Below, piece by piece: positions 17,071 through 26,170 of a DNA stretch of 64,000 nucleotides. The stretch spans positions 1,488,001 to 1,552,000 of the forward strand of contig NZ_CP139979.1 of NCBI RefSeq assembly GCF_034424525.1, given 5' to 3'. The DNA is from Sphingobium yanoikuyae (GTDB taxonomy: Bacteria > Pseudomonadota > Alphaproteobacteria > Sphingomonadales > Sphingomonadaceae). A model generated the notes under the pieces. The model was given only the letters and a program-made list of their open reading frames with translations. It did no database searches and had not been told where the DNA came from. The translations under genes were made by a program, and so were the position numbers. Positions within the stretch are counted from its first letter, which is position 1; each line of letters begins with the position of its first letter.

Positions 17071-18435
17071 ATGAAACGAACGGCATTTGGCAAGGCGGCC
17101 GTTTCCTCCTTGATGGTGGCGACGACGATGGTCGGCTGCACCGGCGCGGCATTCCATCCGCGATCGGCGGCGGTCAAGCACGCCAACCCCGGCAAGCCGG
17201 CCGAGGCGGCAGAAAAGGCGCTGGCGGATCGCGACGGCGCAAAGGCCGTGCAGGCAGCGGAAGCGGCCGTGCAGGCGGCGCCCGACAATGCGCAATATCG
17301 CCAGCTGCTGGGCCGTGCCTATGTGCTGGATGGCCGCTTCGTTTCGGCCGAGACGGCCTTCACCGACGCGATGACCCTGGGCAACCGCGATTCGCGCACC
17401 ATCGTCAGCCTGGCGCTGGTCGAGGTGGCGCTCGGCAAGAATGATGCCGCGCGCGATCTGCTGGCGGCCAATACCGACAATGTGCCGGCGGGCGATTATG
17501 GCCTGGCGCTCGCCATGGCCGGTGATCCGACCGAAGGCGTCCGCATCCTGTCCGCCGCGATCCAGGATCCGTCGGCCAATGCGCGCACCCGCCAGAACCT
17601 GGCCTATGCCTATGCGCTGGCCGGTCGCTGGAAGGATGCGCGGCTGGTCGCCGGGCTCGATCTGGCGCCGCTTGCCGCCAATCAGCGTATCGCCCAATGG
17701 GCCGGCATGGCCGACCCGGCACTGGCGCCGCAGCGCGTCGCCGCGCTGATGGGCGTTACCGTCAACGGCGCCGATCAGGGCCAGCCGGCGGTGCTGGCGC
17801 TGGCGCCCGCTGCGCCGGATGCCGCACCGGTGGCGTTGGCCGCGGCGTCGACCGAGCCGGCCCCGGTACTGGACCTACCGACCGGATCGCCGATCGAGAT
17901 GGCGGCGGCAGAGCCGGCCCCTGCCGCGTCTGCGCTCAACACCCGGATCATCGAAACTGCCGTGCCGGCGTCCACGCCCGCACCCGCGGTCAAGGCTGCG
18001 CCCAAGCCGATGACGGTCCTGGCCGTCGCCAAGACCAAGCCGGCCAGGGCCAAGGTTGCTCCCGCTGCCAGCCCGGCGGCTCGGATGCAGCAGGTTGCCT
18101 ATATCAAGCCGGTGACCACGGGGGCGAGCGCCTGGGTCGTTCAGCTTGGCGCCTTCAATTCGCCGGCCGTGGCCAAGGAAAAATGGACCAGCATGGCGCG
18201 CGTCAACGGACGCATCGCCGCCTTCCCGGTGCTGACCAGCCAGGCGACCGTCAATGGTCGGACCTTCCACCGGATCGCGATCAGCGGCTTTGGCAGCCGT
18301 GCGGATGCGCAGACTTTGTGCCAGTCGATCAAGGCGCAGCACGGCCAGTGTTTCGTGCGGGAAGGCGCACCGAACGCGACGCCGCAGCGCTGGGCCGTGG
18401 CATCGACGCGCGGTCGCCAGTTCGCATCGCGCTGA
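17071..18435 (+). CDS. TPR and SPOR domain lipoprotein
   Basis: The start is ATG 17071 (GTG 17059 is possible). The 454-residue product has a lipoprotein signal ending MVGCTGAAF. TPR-like helices follow (AEKALADRDGAKAVQAAEAAVQAAPDNAQYRQLLGRAYVLDGRFVSAETAF) with a second block to about residue 230. A Pro/Ala linker precedes a C-terminal SPOR domain (SAWVVQLGAFNSPAVAKEKW to QCFVREG). It is probably anchored in the outer membrane and binds septal peptidoglycan. It is third in the ParA-RHH-SPOR gene order and mirrors the divergent Sel1-SPOR protein. Confidence 0.87.
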   Translation: MKRTAFGKAAVSSLMVATTMVGCTGAAFHPRSAAVKHANPGKPAEAAEKALADRDGAKAVQAAEAAVQAAPDNAQYRQLLGRAYVLDGRFVSAETAFTDAMTLGNRDSRTIVSLALVEVALGKNDAARDLLAANTDNVPAGDYGLALAMAGDPTEGVRILSAAIQDPSANARTRQNLAYAYALAGRWKDARLVAGLDLAPLAANQRIAQWAGMADPALAPQRVAALMGVTVNGADQGQPAVLALAPAAPDAAPVALAAASTEPAPVLDLPTGSPIEMAAAEPAPAASALNTRIIETAVPASTPAPAVKAAPKPMTVLAVAKTKPARAKVAPAASPAARMQQVAYIKPVTTGASAWVVQLGAFNSPAVAKEKWTSMARVNGRIAAFPVLTSQATVNGRTFHRIAISGFGSRADAQTLCQSIKAQHGQCFVREGAPNATPQRWAVASTRGRQFASR

Positions 18436-18592
18436 TTGCACGGCGCCTTCGGGCGTGACCATCACGTCTTGCGGGCCGGGCCGAAAGGTTCCGGCCCGCA
18501 ATGCATTTGCGCGCCGCGAGTGCCGCAATCGTGCGATGCGCTGAATTTCGGATTGTCTGGAGCCAGCCCGGCCTTGCCAAGGGCTGAAATAG

Positions 18593-18667
18593 TGGCTCCC
18601 CGAGTAGGATTCGAACCTACGGCCATTCGATTAACAGTCGAATGCTCTACCGCTGAGCTATCGGGGA
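18593..18667 (-). tRNA. tRNA-Asn (GTT)
   Basis: Read on the minus strand, the 75 bases start TCCCCGATAGCTCAGCGGTA and end TCGGGGAGCCA. They fold into a standard cloverleaf with a seven-base acceptor stem. The anticodon loop is CTGTTAA with GTT at 18633-18635, and the T loop is GGTTCGAATCC. CCA is encoded. No attachment-site duplication is visible next to it. Confidence 0.97.
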
Positions 18668-18810
18668 GCAGCCCCGCTTGCGCCGGGCAGGCCGCGCATA
18701 TGCAGCGGCTTGTCCCAAATGGCAAGCGCTGCTTTTGCCATTCCTCAAAAAAACTGTGCATGTGCATACGCTTGCGGAACGGGCGCATTCTCGTCCTTTC
18801 CGCCGGTTTT

Positions 18811-19161
18811 TCAGGTTTCGCCGATGTGGATGGCAAGCCAGATGGTCGGCGCGTCCGTATGGGTGACGCGGTGCGGTATGCCCGCGCGAATCAGCCGATG
18901 ATCGCCCGGTTCCAGGCGATAGGTGCCAATCCCTTCCAGCAGCAGTTCGGCGGTCCCGGCCAGCACCAGCACCCATTCATCCCAATGCTGGACATAGGGG
19001 CGCTCTGGCGGTGTGCTGTGACCGTGGGATATGATCCGTTCGATCCGCACGCCCGGCATCGACACTATATCCTCGAACAGTTCCTCGGCCGCATGTCCGG
19101 ACGGGATATCGAGCAGGTTGGTCGGCGCGTCGACCGGCAATGCAGGAGGTGGGCATGTCAT
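18811..19161 (-). CDS. Cupin-domain protein
   Basis: The 116-residue product contains cupin motif 1 (HGHSTPPERPYVQHWDEWVLVLAG) and motif 2 (LEPGDHRLIRAGIPHRVTHTD), a single double-stranded beta-helix domain with His and Glu residues that could hold a metal. Proteins of this size include sensors, isomerases and dioxygenases. It is transcribed away from the S9 peptidase gene. No specific function can be given. Confidence 0.82.
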   Translation of the reverse strand: MTCPPPALPVDAPTNLLDIPSGHAAEELFEDIVSMPGVRIERIISHGHSTPPERPYVQHWDEWVLVLAGTAELLLEGIGTYRLEPGDHRLIRAGIPHRVTHTDAPTIWLAIHIGET

Positions 19162-19340
19162 CGGCGCATGATGCCGATTGGCGGAAAATTGGAAATGGGG
19201 GTTTTTACCGGGGCGTCAGCCTGTGGGACGGGGCGTGCCATCTCCGTTGTCGCCGCGCTTGTTGCTTGAAATCCTGCGCCTATCGTGCTGACCATGCGGC
19301 CTGGCCGTTCGGCCCAATGTCAGAACAGGGGTTTGATACC

Positions 19341-21494
19341 GTGACAATGATATCCCGTTTGCTGCTGTCGGCGGCAATGGTGGCGGGCGCGTGCGCCGCG
19401 CCGGCAATCGCGCAGCCCAAGCAGGTGCTGACCCACGAAACGCTGTGGATGATGAAGCGCGTCGGCGCGCCGGTGGCGAGCCCGGACGGCAAATGGGTGG
19501 TCTATGCGCTCAGCGAACCATCCTATGAGAAGGATGGCGCGGTCAGCGACCTGTGGATCGTGCCGGCCGACGGATCGGCCGCGCCGCGCCGCCTGACCGC
19601 GACCAAGGCGGGCGAGGGTGATCCGGCCTGGGCCCCCGACAGCCGCCGCATCGCCTTTTCCGCCAAGCGCGAGGGCGACGATGTCGCGCAAATCTATGTG
19701 CTGGACCTGGCCGGTGGTGAAGCCCGCCGCGTGACCAGCATCCCGACCGGCGCGGGCAAGCCGATCTGGCGGCCCGATGGCCAGGCGATCCTGTTCGAAA
19801 GCGCGGTCTATCCCGGCGCGATGGACGCCGCCGCCAACAAGAAGACGGCCGAGGAACGCAAGGCGCGCAAATATAATATGCGCGTCTATGAGCATTTCCC
19901 GATCCGCTACTGGAATGACTGGCTGGACGACAAGCGGCCGAGCCTCTGGGTCCAGCCGCTGGCGGAAGGTGCGCCGGCGCGTGATATCCTGTCCGCAACC
20001 AGGCTGGCGCAGGCCGATGGCTTTGGCGGCAATGCCCAGAGCGACGGCGGCATGACGCTGGCGCCGGTCTGGAGCCCGGACGGCAAGGAGATCATCTTCA
20101 CCGCCACCACCGAACGCTGGAATGCGGCCCATGCCCGCGTCAATTTCGGCCTCTATCGCATGAATGCGGACGGCGGCGAGCCGGTGCTGCTAACGCCGAC
20201 GCCGGGCGAATATGGCGACATGAAGTTCACGCCGGACGGCAAGAGCCTGATCTTCAAATATAATAGCCAGGGCGAGGAGGTGTATGACCTGGCCCGGCTG
20301 CATCGTGTCGCCTGGCCGGCGGGCGGCGCGGCGACGCTGCTGACCGGAGCGTTCGATCGCGAGGTAGACGGTTATGCCGTGACCCCCGACAGCCGCAGCC
20401 TCTATCTGACCGTGCCGGACGCGGGGATGGAAAATCTCTATCGCGTGCCGGTGAGCGGCGGCACGCCCGAACTGGTGATCGCGCCCAAGGTCGGCGGCTA
20501 TGCCGGGATCGACATTCCGTCGGACGCCAAGTCGACGCAGATTATCGCCAGCTATGGCAGTTCGGTGAACCCGGCGGAAATCGTGCGGATCGACCCGGCG
20601 GCCAAGCGACACAAGAACCTGACCAACGTCAACACCGCGCTCGCCGCGACGATCGACTGGGCCAGCCCGGACCATTTCTGGTTCACCACCGACAAGGGCC
20701 GGCGCATCCACAACATGATCGTCACGCCCCCGGCGTTCGACCCGGCGAAGAAATATCCGCTGATGGTGCTGATGCATGGCGGCCCGGCATCGTCCAACAT
20801 AGACCAGATCGGCCTGCGCTGGAATTATCACCTGCTCGCCAGCGCCGGCTATGTCGTGCTGATGACCGACTATACCGGCTCGACCGGCTATGGTGAGGCC
20901 TTCTCGCGCGCGATCAAGCTTGATCCGCTGCGTGGCCCGGCGAACGAGATCAACCAGGCGGTGGATGAGGCCGGCAAGCGCTATGCCTTTATCGACACGG
21001 CCAATGCCTGCATCGGCGGCGCCAGCTATGGCGGCCATCTCGCCAACTGGATGGAGGCGACCACCACCCGCTACAAGTGCATCGTCAGCCATGCCGGCGA
21101 AGTCGACCTGCTGACCCAGTGGGGCACCAGCGATTTCAACTATGGCCGCGAAGTGGCGAGCGGCGGTCCGCCCTGGGGCGACAGCCCGGTGTGGCGCGAC
21201 CAGAGCCCGATCACCTATGGCAAGGACTGGAAGACGCCGATGCTGCTGACCGCGGGCGAGCGCGATTTCCGCGTGCCGCTGGCGAACACGCTGGAAACCT
21301 GGTCGACCTTGCAGCGGATGCAGGTGCCCAGCCGCCTGCTGATCTTCCCCGATGCCTGGCACTGGATCACCAAGCCGGAGGATAGCCGCCAATTCTACCG
21401 CGAGGTGCAGGGCTGGCTGGCCCATTATCTGAAGGGGGCGCCGGAAGTGAAGGGCGGCCCGATCGCCGCGCCCGAAGCGGCCAAGGCGCAGTAA
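19341..21494 (+). CDS. Exported S9-family (prolyl oligopeptidase type) peptidase
   Basis: I place the start at GTG 19341, eight bases after AGGGGT; ATG 19347 is equally consistent with the signal peptide MISRLLLSAAMVAGACAAPAIAQ. The product is about 717 residues. An N-terminal beta-propeller has repeated strands such as SPDGKWVVYAL, APDSRRIAFSAKR and SPDGKEIIFTA. The catalytic domain has KYPLMVLMHGGPASS, Ser in IGGASYGGH (near residue 562), Asp in AGERDFRVP and His in PDAWHWI. It should cleave short peptides in the periplasm. A strong hairpin terminator follows the stop codon. Confidence 0.93.
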   Translation: MTMISRLLLSAAMVAGACAAPAIAQPKQVLTHETLWMMKRVGAPVASPDGKWVVYALSEPSYEKDGAVSDLWIVPADGSAAPRRLTATKAGEGDPAWAPDSRRIAFSAKREGDDVAQIYVLDLAGGEARRVTSIPTGAGKPIWRPDGQAILFESAVYPGAMDAAANKKTAEERKARKYNMRVYEHFPIRYWNDWLDDKRPSLWVQPLAEGAPARDILSATRLAQADGFGGNAQSDGGMTLAPVWSPDGKEIIFTATTERWNAAHARVNFGLYRMNADGGEPVLLTPTPGEYGDMKFTPDGKSLIFKYNSQGEEVYDLARLHRVAWPAGGAATLLTGAFDREVDGYAVTPDSRSLYLTVPDAGMENLYRVPVSGGTPELVIAPKVGGYAGIDIPSDAKSTQIIASYGSSVNPAEIVRIDPAAKRHKNLTNVNTALAATIDWASPDHFWFTTDKGRRIHNMIVTPPAFDPAKKYPLMVLMHGGPASSNIDQIGLRWNYHLLASAGYVVLMTDYTGSTGYGEAFSRAIKLDPLRGPANEINQAVDEAGKRYAFIDTANACIGGASYGGHLANWMEATTTRYKCIVSHAGEVDLLTQWGTSDFNYGREVASGGPPWGDSPVWRDQSPITYGKDWKTPMLLTAGERDFRVPLANTLETWSTLQRMQVPSRLLIFPDAWHWITKPEDSRQFYREVQGWLAHYLKGAPEVKGGPIAAPEAAKAQ

Positions 21495-21502
21495 GCCCAA
21501 AG

Positions 21503-21537
21503 AAAAAGGCCCGGTCGTTCATCGACCGGGCCTTTTT
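21503..21537. terminator. Bidirectional rho-independent terminator
   Basis: A 15-base perfect stem (AAAAAGGCCCGGTCG and its complement) has a five-base loop and T runs on both strands. It separates the convergent S9 peptidase and ilvD genes and should stop transcription from either side. Confidence 0.92.
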
Positions 21538-21540
21538 CCA

Positions 21541-23394
21541 TCAGTCCTTTTCGACCTGGCTGACGTCGCGCACCGCGCCGCGCGCGGCGTTGGTGGTGAG
21601 CGCCGCATAGGCGCGCAGGGCCGGCGAGACGTTGCGCTTGCGGCCGAACGGCTTCCACGCCTTCTTGCCGCGCGCCACCATCTCCTCATGGCGCTTCGCC
21701 AGTTCGGCATCGTCGACCAGCAATTGGATGCCGCGATTGGGGATGTCGATCAGGATCGGATCGCCGGTCGCGACCAGCGCGATCAGGCCGCCTTCGGCCG
21801 CCTCGGGCGAGACATGGCCGATCGACAGGCCCGACGTGCCGCCGGAGAAGCGCCCGTCGGTGATGAGCGCGCAGGCCTTGCCCAGCCCCTTCGACTTCAG
21901 ATAGCTGGTCGGATAGAGCATTTCCTGCATGCCGGGGCCACCCTTGGGCCCTTCATAGCGGATGACGACGACGTCGTTCGCCTTCACCTCATTGCCCAGG
22001 ATTCCCGCGACCGCCGCGTCCTGGCTTTCATAGACACGGGCCGTGCCATGGAAGGTCAGGATGCTGTCGTCGACGCCGGCGGTCTTCACGATGCAGCCTT
22101 CGGGCGCCAGATTGCCGAACAGCACGGCGAGGCCGCCATCCTTGGAGAAGGGATGTTCGGCGCTGCGGATCACGCCGGTCTGGCGATCCATGTCCAGTTC
22201 CTTCCAGCGATTATTCTGGCTGAAGGCCTGGGTGGTGCGCACGCCGCCGGGCGCGGCCTTGAAGAATTCCTGCACCGCCTCGCTGTTGGTGCGGCTGATG
22301 TCCCAGCGGTTGATCGCCTCGCCCATGGTGGTGGCGTGGACGGTCGGCAGGCTGGTGTCGAGCAGGCCGGCGCGTTCGAGCTGGCCCAGGATCGCCATGA
22401 TGCCACCGGCACGATGGACATCCTCCATATGCACGTCCTGCTTGGCCGGCGCGACCTTGCACAGGCACGGCACGCGGCGCGACAGCCGGTCGATATCGGC
22501 CATCGAGAAATCGACGCCGCCTTCATGCGCGGCGGCCAGCAGATGCAGCACCGTGTTGGTCGAACCGCCCATCGCGATGTCGAGGCTCATCGCATTTTCG
22601 AAGGCTGCATGGCAGGCGATGTTGCGGGGCAGGGCGGATGCGTCATCCTGCTCATACCAGCGGCGGGCGAGGTCGACGATGGTGTGGCCGGCTTCGCGGA
22701 ACAGCTTCTCGCGATCGGCATGGGTCGCCAGGATCGAGCCATTGCCCGGCAGCGACAAGCCCAGCGCTTCGGTCAGGCAGTTCATCGAGTTGGCGGTGAA
22801 CATGCCCGAGCAGCTGCCACAGGTGGGGCAGGCGGCCTTCTCGATCGCGGCGACTTCCTCGTCGGTGTAGCTCTCATCGGCGGCGACGACCATCGCGTCG
22901 ACCAGGTCGAGCGCCACGGTCTTGCCGCGAATGTCGGCCTTGCCGGCCTCCATCGGTCCGCCCGACACGAAGATGACGGGGATGTTGAGGCGCATCGCGG
23001 CCATCAGCATGCCCGGCGTGATCTTGTCGCAGTTGGAAATGCACAGCAGCGCGTCGGCGCAATGGGCATTGACCATATATTCGACGCTGTCGGCGATCAG
23101 ATCGCGGCTGGGCAGCGAATAGAGCATGCCGTCATGGCCCATGGCGATGCCGTCATCGACCGCGATGGTGTTGAATTCCTTGGCGACGCCGCCGGCCGCT
23201 TCGATCTCGCGCGCGACCAGTTGGCCCAGATCCTTCAAATGGACATGGCCGGGCACGAACTGGGTGAATGAATTGGCAATGGCGATGATCGGCTTGCCGA
23301 AATCCTCGTCCTTCATGCCGGTGGCGCGCCAGAGGCCGCGCGCGCCCGCCATGTTACGGCCGTGGGTGCTAGTGCGTGAACGATAATGAGGCAT
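21541..23394 (-). CDS. ilvD: Dihydroxy-acid dehydratase
   Basis: From ATG 23394 the product is 617 residues, the normal IlvD length, beginning [26 protein letters not shown]. Iron-sulfur ligands are in [12 protein letters not shown] and the [19 protein letters not shown] block. [23 protein letters not shown] is the C-terminal substrate loop. The enzyme converts 2,3-dihydroxy-isovalerate and its methylvalerate homologue to the 2-oxo acids of valine and isoleucine synthesis. A LysR gene is divergent, with a 14-base palindrome between them. Confidence 0.97.
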   Translation of the reverse strand: MPHYRSRTSTHGRNMAGARGLWRATGMKDEDFGKPIIAIANSFTQFVPGHVHLKDLGQLVAREIEAAGGVAKEFNTIAVDDGIAMGHDGMLYSLPSRDLIADSVEYMVNAHCADALLCISNCDKITPGMLMAAMRLNIPVIFVSGGPMEAGKADIRGKTVALDLVDAMVVAADESYTDEEVAAIEKAACPTCGSCSGMFTANSMNCLTEALGLSLPGNGSILATHADREKLFREAGHTIVDLARRWYEQDDASALPRNIACHAAFENAMSLDIAMGGSTNTVLHLLAAAHEGGVDFSMADIDRLSRRVPCLCKVAPAKQDVHMEDVHRAGGIMAILGQLERAGLLDTSLPTVHATTMGEAINRWDISRTNSEAVQEFFKAAPGGVRTTQAFSQNNRWKELDMDRQTGVIRSAEHPFSKDGGLAVLFGNLAPEGCIVKTAGVDDSILTFHGTARVYESQDAAVAGILGNEVKANDVVVIRYEGPKGGPGMQEMLYPTSYLKSKGLGKACALITDGRFSGGTSGLSIGHVSPEAAEGGLIALVATGDPILIDIPNRGIQLLVDDAELAKRHEEMVARGKKAWKPFGRKRNVSPALRAYAALTTNAARGAVRDVSQVEKD

Positions 23395-23443
23395 TTTGCG
23401 CCGTTCCTGTAATCTTGTTTCCCTGCAATGGCTGCCCCCTACG

Positions 23444-23457
23444 CCTTTGCGCAAAGG
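23444..23457. promoter_or_regulatory. Perfect 14-bp palindrome between ilvD and LysR
   Basis: CCTTTGCGCAAAGG is fully self-complementary and lies 50 bases upstream of the ilvD start and 53 upstream of the LysR start. An AT-rich stretch (AAATATATTATT) follows on the LysR side. The position suits a LysR-type activator or autorepressor site, although the sequence is not the plain T-N11-A form. Confidence 0.5.
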
Positions 23458-23509
23458 TTGTGAAATATATTATTGAAGCGGTATAAGGTCGAAGGGAGAC
23501 TTTATCGCC

Positions 23510-24385
23510 ATGGACCTTCGCCCGCTGCGCCATTTTCTGGCTGTTGCCGACACGCTGCATTTCGGCCGGGCGGCGCAGCGCCTGGGCATGACCCAGCCGC
23601 CGCTCAGCCAGTCGATCCTGGCGCTGGAGCGGGAACTGGGCGCGCCGCTCTTCACCCGGTCGAAGCGCAATGTCGCACTGACCGCCTTTGGCCGGCAATG
23701 GCTGGAGCATGTCCGTCCGGCGGTGGAAGCGGTCAGCGCGCTGCCGGACATTGCCCGCCGCCTGCGCGACGGCAGCGCGGGGCAGATTGGCCTCAGCTTC
23801 GTGAGCACCGCAGACTATAGCCTGTTGCCCGCGCTGGTGCGCGATTATGCCGCCCGCTTCCCGGAGGTGGAGGTCGCGCTGACCGAGGCGACCAGCGACG
23901 TGCAGATTGCCGATCTGATCGACGGGGTGAATGATGCCGGCATATTGATCGCCCCTGATGGCGCGCTTCCCGATGCGCTTGCCTATATGCCGTTGCTGCG
24001 CGAGCCGCTGGTGGTGGCGGTGCCCGACGGCTGGGTGGCGGATGACCAGGCGCAGGGTGATCCCTGGCTCGACCGGCCGCTGATCCTTTTCCCGCGCCGG
24101 GTGGCGCCGGCCTTCCACGATCTGGTGAGCGGCTATCTGGCCGGCCGAGGGCAGCCGTTGCTGATCCGGCAGGAGGCGATCCAGATGCAGACGATCATCA
24201 GCCTGGTGTCGGCGGGCATGGGCATCGCGCTGGTGCCGGCGTCGCTGCGCAACCTGGCGCGAACCGGCGTGCGCTATCTCGACCTGCAGGATGCGCCGAT
24301 CCTGGAGACCGGCCTTGCCTGGCGGCGGGACGATGATGGCGCGACGCTGGCGGGGTTGCTGGGCGTCGCCCGCGCCATGGCCTGA
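23510..24385 (+). CDS. LysR-family transcriptional regulator (divergent from ilvD)
   Basis: The 291-residue product begins MDLRPLRHFLAVADTLHFGRAAQRLGMTQPPLSQSILALERELG, a canonical LysR helix-turn-helix. It continues with an effector domain containing QIGLSFVSTADYSLLPALVRDYAARFPEV and LVSAGMGIALVPASL. The start has AAGGGAG about 11 bases upstream. Its divergent arrangement suggests control of ilvD, like IlvY on ilvC in enterobacteria, although a LysR partner for ilvD is not the standard case. Confidence 0.92.
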   Translation: MDLRPLRHFLAVADTLHFGRAAQRLGMTQPPLSQSILALERELGAPLFTRSKRNVALTAFGRQWLEHVRPAVEAVSALPDIARRLRDGSAGQIGLSFVSTADYSLLPALVRDYAARFPEVEVALTEATSDVQIADLIDGVNDAGILIAPDGALPDALAYMPLLREPLVVAVPDGWVADDQAQGDPWLDRPLILFPRRVAPAFHDLVSGYLAGRGQPLLIRQEAIQMQTIISLVSAGMGIALVPASLRNLARTGVRYLDLQDAPILETGLAWRRDDDGATLAGLLGVARAMA

Positions 24386-24396
24386 ACAGAAAGAGA

Positions 24397-24423
24397 CCCC
24401 GTCGCACAAGGGATGCGACGGGG
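24397..24423. terminator. Hairpin after LysR gene
   Basis: Arms CCCCGTCGCA and TGCGACGGGG are perfectly complementary around a seven-base loop, 12 bases after the LysR stop codon. No T run follows on the plus strand; on the minus strand TCTCTTTCTG follows. It may terminate transcription from either side. Confidence 0.6.
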
Positions 24424-24560
24424 CCGAGGTTCAGGGAGGTGTCACTCCAAGGGGGGGAAGAAGTGACAGCCACATCTATAGGTCCGGTCCATGAACCTTA
24501 TGTGAAGCAAGCAGAAATTTTCTGCGGGGGCGGTTTCGCGCCAATAATCGCCACGCTGGG

Positions 24561-25115
24561 CTACCAGCGTTCGCCCTGGGTCGAGGCGATGACGGGGCGC
24601 TGGTAGGAGGCGTCTTCCCTGCTCCAGTGGGGCTTGAGGAAGCCCTTCACATTGGCGGAATAGACCCAGCTCGCATCGGTGTCGGCGGTCATCTCGATCG
24701 TGCAGCGTCGGGTAAGCAGCCGCCATTCGCCGCCGCGCTGTTCCAACTGGTCGATGTAGCGGCCAAAGGCGATCGTCGTGGTCTTGCCATCCTGCCAGAA
24801 CAGGCCGCCGACCGTGTAGCTTTCGCAATAGGCGGTGTCGCCGTCGATCTCGCACAGATGGTTGGTGATATTGTGGCTGGTCGACAGGAAGAATTTGCCA
24901 TGGCCCATATTGGCCCGCGCCGCATAGTCGGGCGCGCGGGTGATGATGGGGCCATGCTCGTCCACGCCATCCTCCCACCAGCAGCTGTTGATGATGTCGA
25001 CATCCTGCCGGTCGCGTCCGCGGCATTCGCGCAGGATGCAATCGCGGATCGCCTGCCGGTCCTGCAGGTCGCGCACGGTGGCGCGCAGCGCGGCGACTTC
25101 CTGTTCCAGGTCCAT
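24561..25115 (-). CDS. NTF2-like (SnoaL) family protein
   Basis: The 184-residue product begins MDLEQEVAALRATVRDLQDRQAIRDCILRECRGRDRQD, the helical start typical of SnoaL-like 4 cone-fold proteins in catabolic clusters. INSCWWEDGVDEHGP, TSHNITNHLCEIDGDTAYCESYT and YIDQLEQRGGEWRLLTRRC follow. Members include ketosteroid isomerases, dehydratases and aromatic dioxygenase small subunits. It ends a minus-strand group with EthD and Ddn-like genes; the upstream EthD gene is 16 bases away. Confidence 0.82.
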   Translation of the reverse strand: MDLEQEVAALRATVRDLQDRQAIRDCILRECRGRDRQDVDIINSCWWEDGVDEHGPIITRAPDYAARANMGHGKFFLSTSHNITNHLCEIDGDTAYCESYTVGGLFWQDGKTTTIAFGRYIDQLEQRGGEWRLLTRRCTIEMTADTDASWVYSANVKGFLKPHWSREDASYQRPVIASTQGERW

Positions 25116-25131
25116 CTCCAGCTCTTCCCTT

Positions 25132-25545
25132 TCAGTCCTGCGGCACCAGTTGCACCTGCATCATCTCGCCATTCGGCCCCATCGGGCTGTCATGTTCCTC
25201 GACCAGGCAGACGGGGTTGCTGTTGCTGGCGAAGAGTTGCAGTTCGTCGGCCTTGCGGATGTCGAGCATCGCGGGATCGGACAGGCCCTTCATCGCGGCC
25301 TGATAATCGGCCAGGCTGTTCCACCAGATTTCCATGATGCAGTCATAGCCGGGATGAATGACCTCGCCGGTCAGCGGGTTGGGCTGGGGCGTGACATAGC
25401 GGCGGACATAGCGCTGGGCATTGGGGAGGGCGGGCTTGGCGCCCATCTTCTGCGACAGGCGCGAATGCTGGTTCTCATAATAGTCCATGAACTGGTCCAT
25501 GGAGAGGTCGTCGCGCTTCCTGAGGAAGACGATCTGCTTGATCAT
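25132..25545 (-). CDS. EthD-domain protein
   Basis: The 137-residue product opens IKQIVFLRKRDDLSMDQFMDYYENQHSRL, the EthD/dimeric alpha-beta barrel signature, and contains YDCIMEIWWNSLADYQAAM. EthD itself is needed for ether breakdown by a P450 in Rhodococcus, but the fold is widespread and its chemistry is often unknown. The gene lies between NTF2-like and Ddn-like genes on the same strand with gaps under 20 bases, so they probably share a transcript. Confidence 0.85.
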   Translation of the reverse strand: MIKQIVFLRKRDDLSMDQFMDYYENQHSRLSQKMGAKPALPNAQRYVRRYVTPQPNPLTGEVIHPGYDCIMEIWWNSLADYQAAMKGLSDPAMLDIRKADELQLFASNSNPVCLVEEHDSPMGPNGEMMQVQLVPQD

Positions 25546-25561
25546 GGCTCTCCTCCCGCGC

Positions 25562-26077
25562 TCAATATTGCCGTTCGCCGGTGGCGTCCGACGCCTTGAA
25601 GCCGTCGATCGGTTCGATCGCCTTCATCATCACCAGCGGGATCAGGCGATCGGTCGACTGCTGATAGCCGGCATAGGCCGGGAAGACCTGACACATGAAG
25701 GCCCAGACCCGATCGCGTTCCTCGCCCTGCGGCTCGCGCCAGGTCGCGCGGAACGCCTGGGTCGCGACCTGGAAGTCGACTGTCTCGCTGTCGCGGATAT
25801 TGAGATACCAGGCGGGATGATGGTCGGCGCCGCCCTTGGACGCGACGATCACCACTTCGCCGCCGATATCGCCATAGATGAGGGTGGTGATGAAGGTCTT
25901 GCCGCTCTTGCGGCCGGTATAGCGGATCATGCAGTGGGTAGTGAAGCCATGACCGCCGACGGCGCTGATGTCCATGATATGGCCCTGCGCCCCGCCCGAT
26001 CGCAGATACATGTCGCGATGCTCGCTGATCCAGTCCTTGCGCGTGTCGCGGATGGCGGCGGAACTGTCGTCGCTCAT
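25562..26077 (-). CDS. Ddn-like split-barrel nitroreductase/quinone reductase family protein
   Basis: ATG 26077 has GAGGAGG upstream and gives 171 residues. The sequence TTHCMIRYTGRKSGKTFITTLIYGDIGGEVVIVASKGGADHHPAWYLNI is the deazaflavin-dependent nitroreductase (Ddn/FGD-associated) pattern, with RKSG and the HPAWYLNL-like cofactor loop. In mycobacteria such proteins use F420; in sphingomonads the cofactor may be another flavin. The neighbours (EthD, NTF2-like, SDR) suggest a role in catabolism of a hydrophobic compound. Confidence 0.82.
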   Translation of the reverse strand: MSDDSSAAIRDTRKDWISEHRDMYLRSGGAQGHIMDISAVGGHGFTTHCMIRYTGRKSGKTFITTLIYGDIGGEVVIVASKGGADHHPAWYLNIRDSETVDFQVATQAFRATWREPQGEERDRVWAFMCQVFPAYAGYQQSTDRLIPLVMMKAIEPIDGFKASDATGERQY

Positions 26078-26170
26078 GACGGCCTCCTCTCTGTCAACTT
26101 CGGTGTAAACCAGCCCGGCGCCGGACGGACCTGAAAAGGGCGTCGCCATGGCGATGCTTGGCCGATCGGT

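Noticed and set aside
18540..18720. Possible integration site at the tRNA-Asn gene
   Set aside because: I looked for a repeat of the tRNA 3' end and an integrase gene nearby and saw neither; flanking genes look like ordinary core genes.
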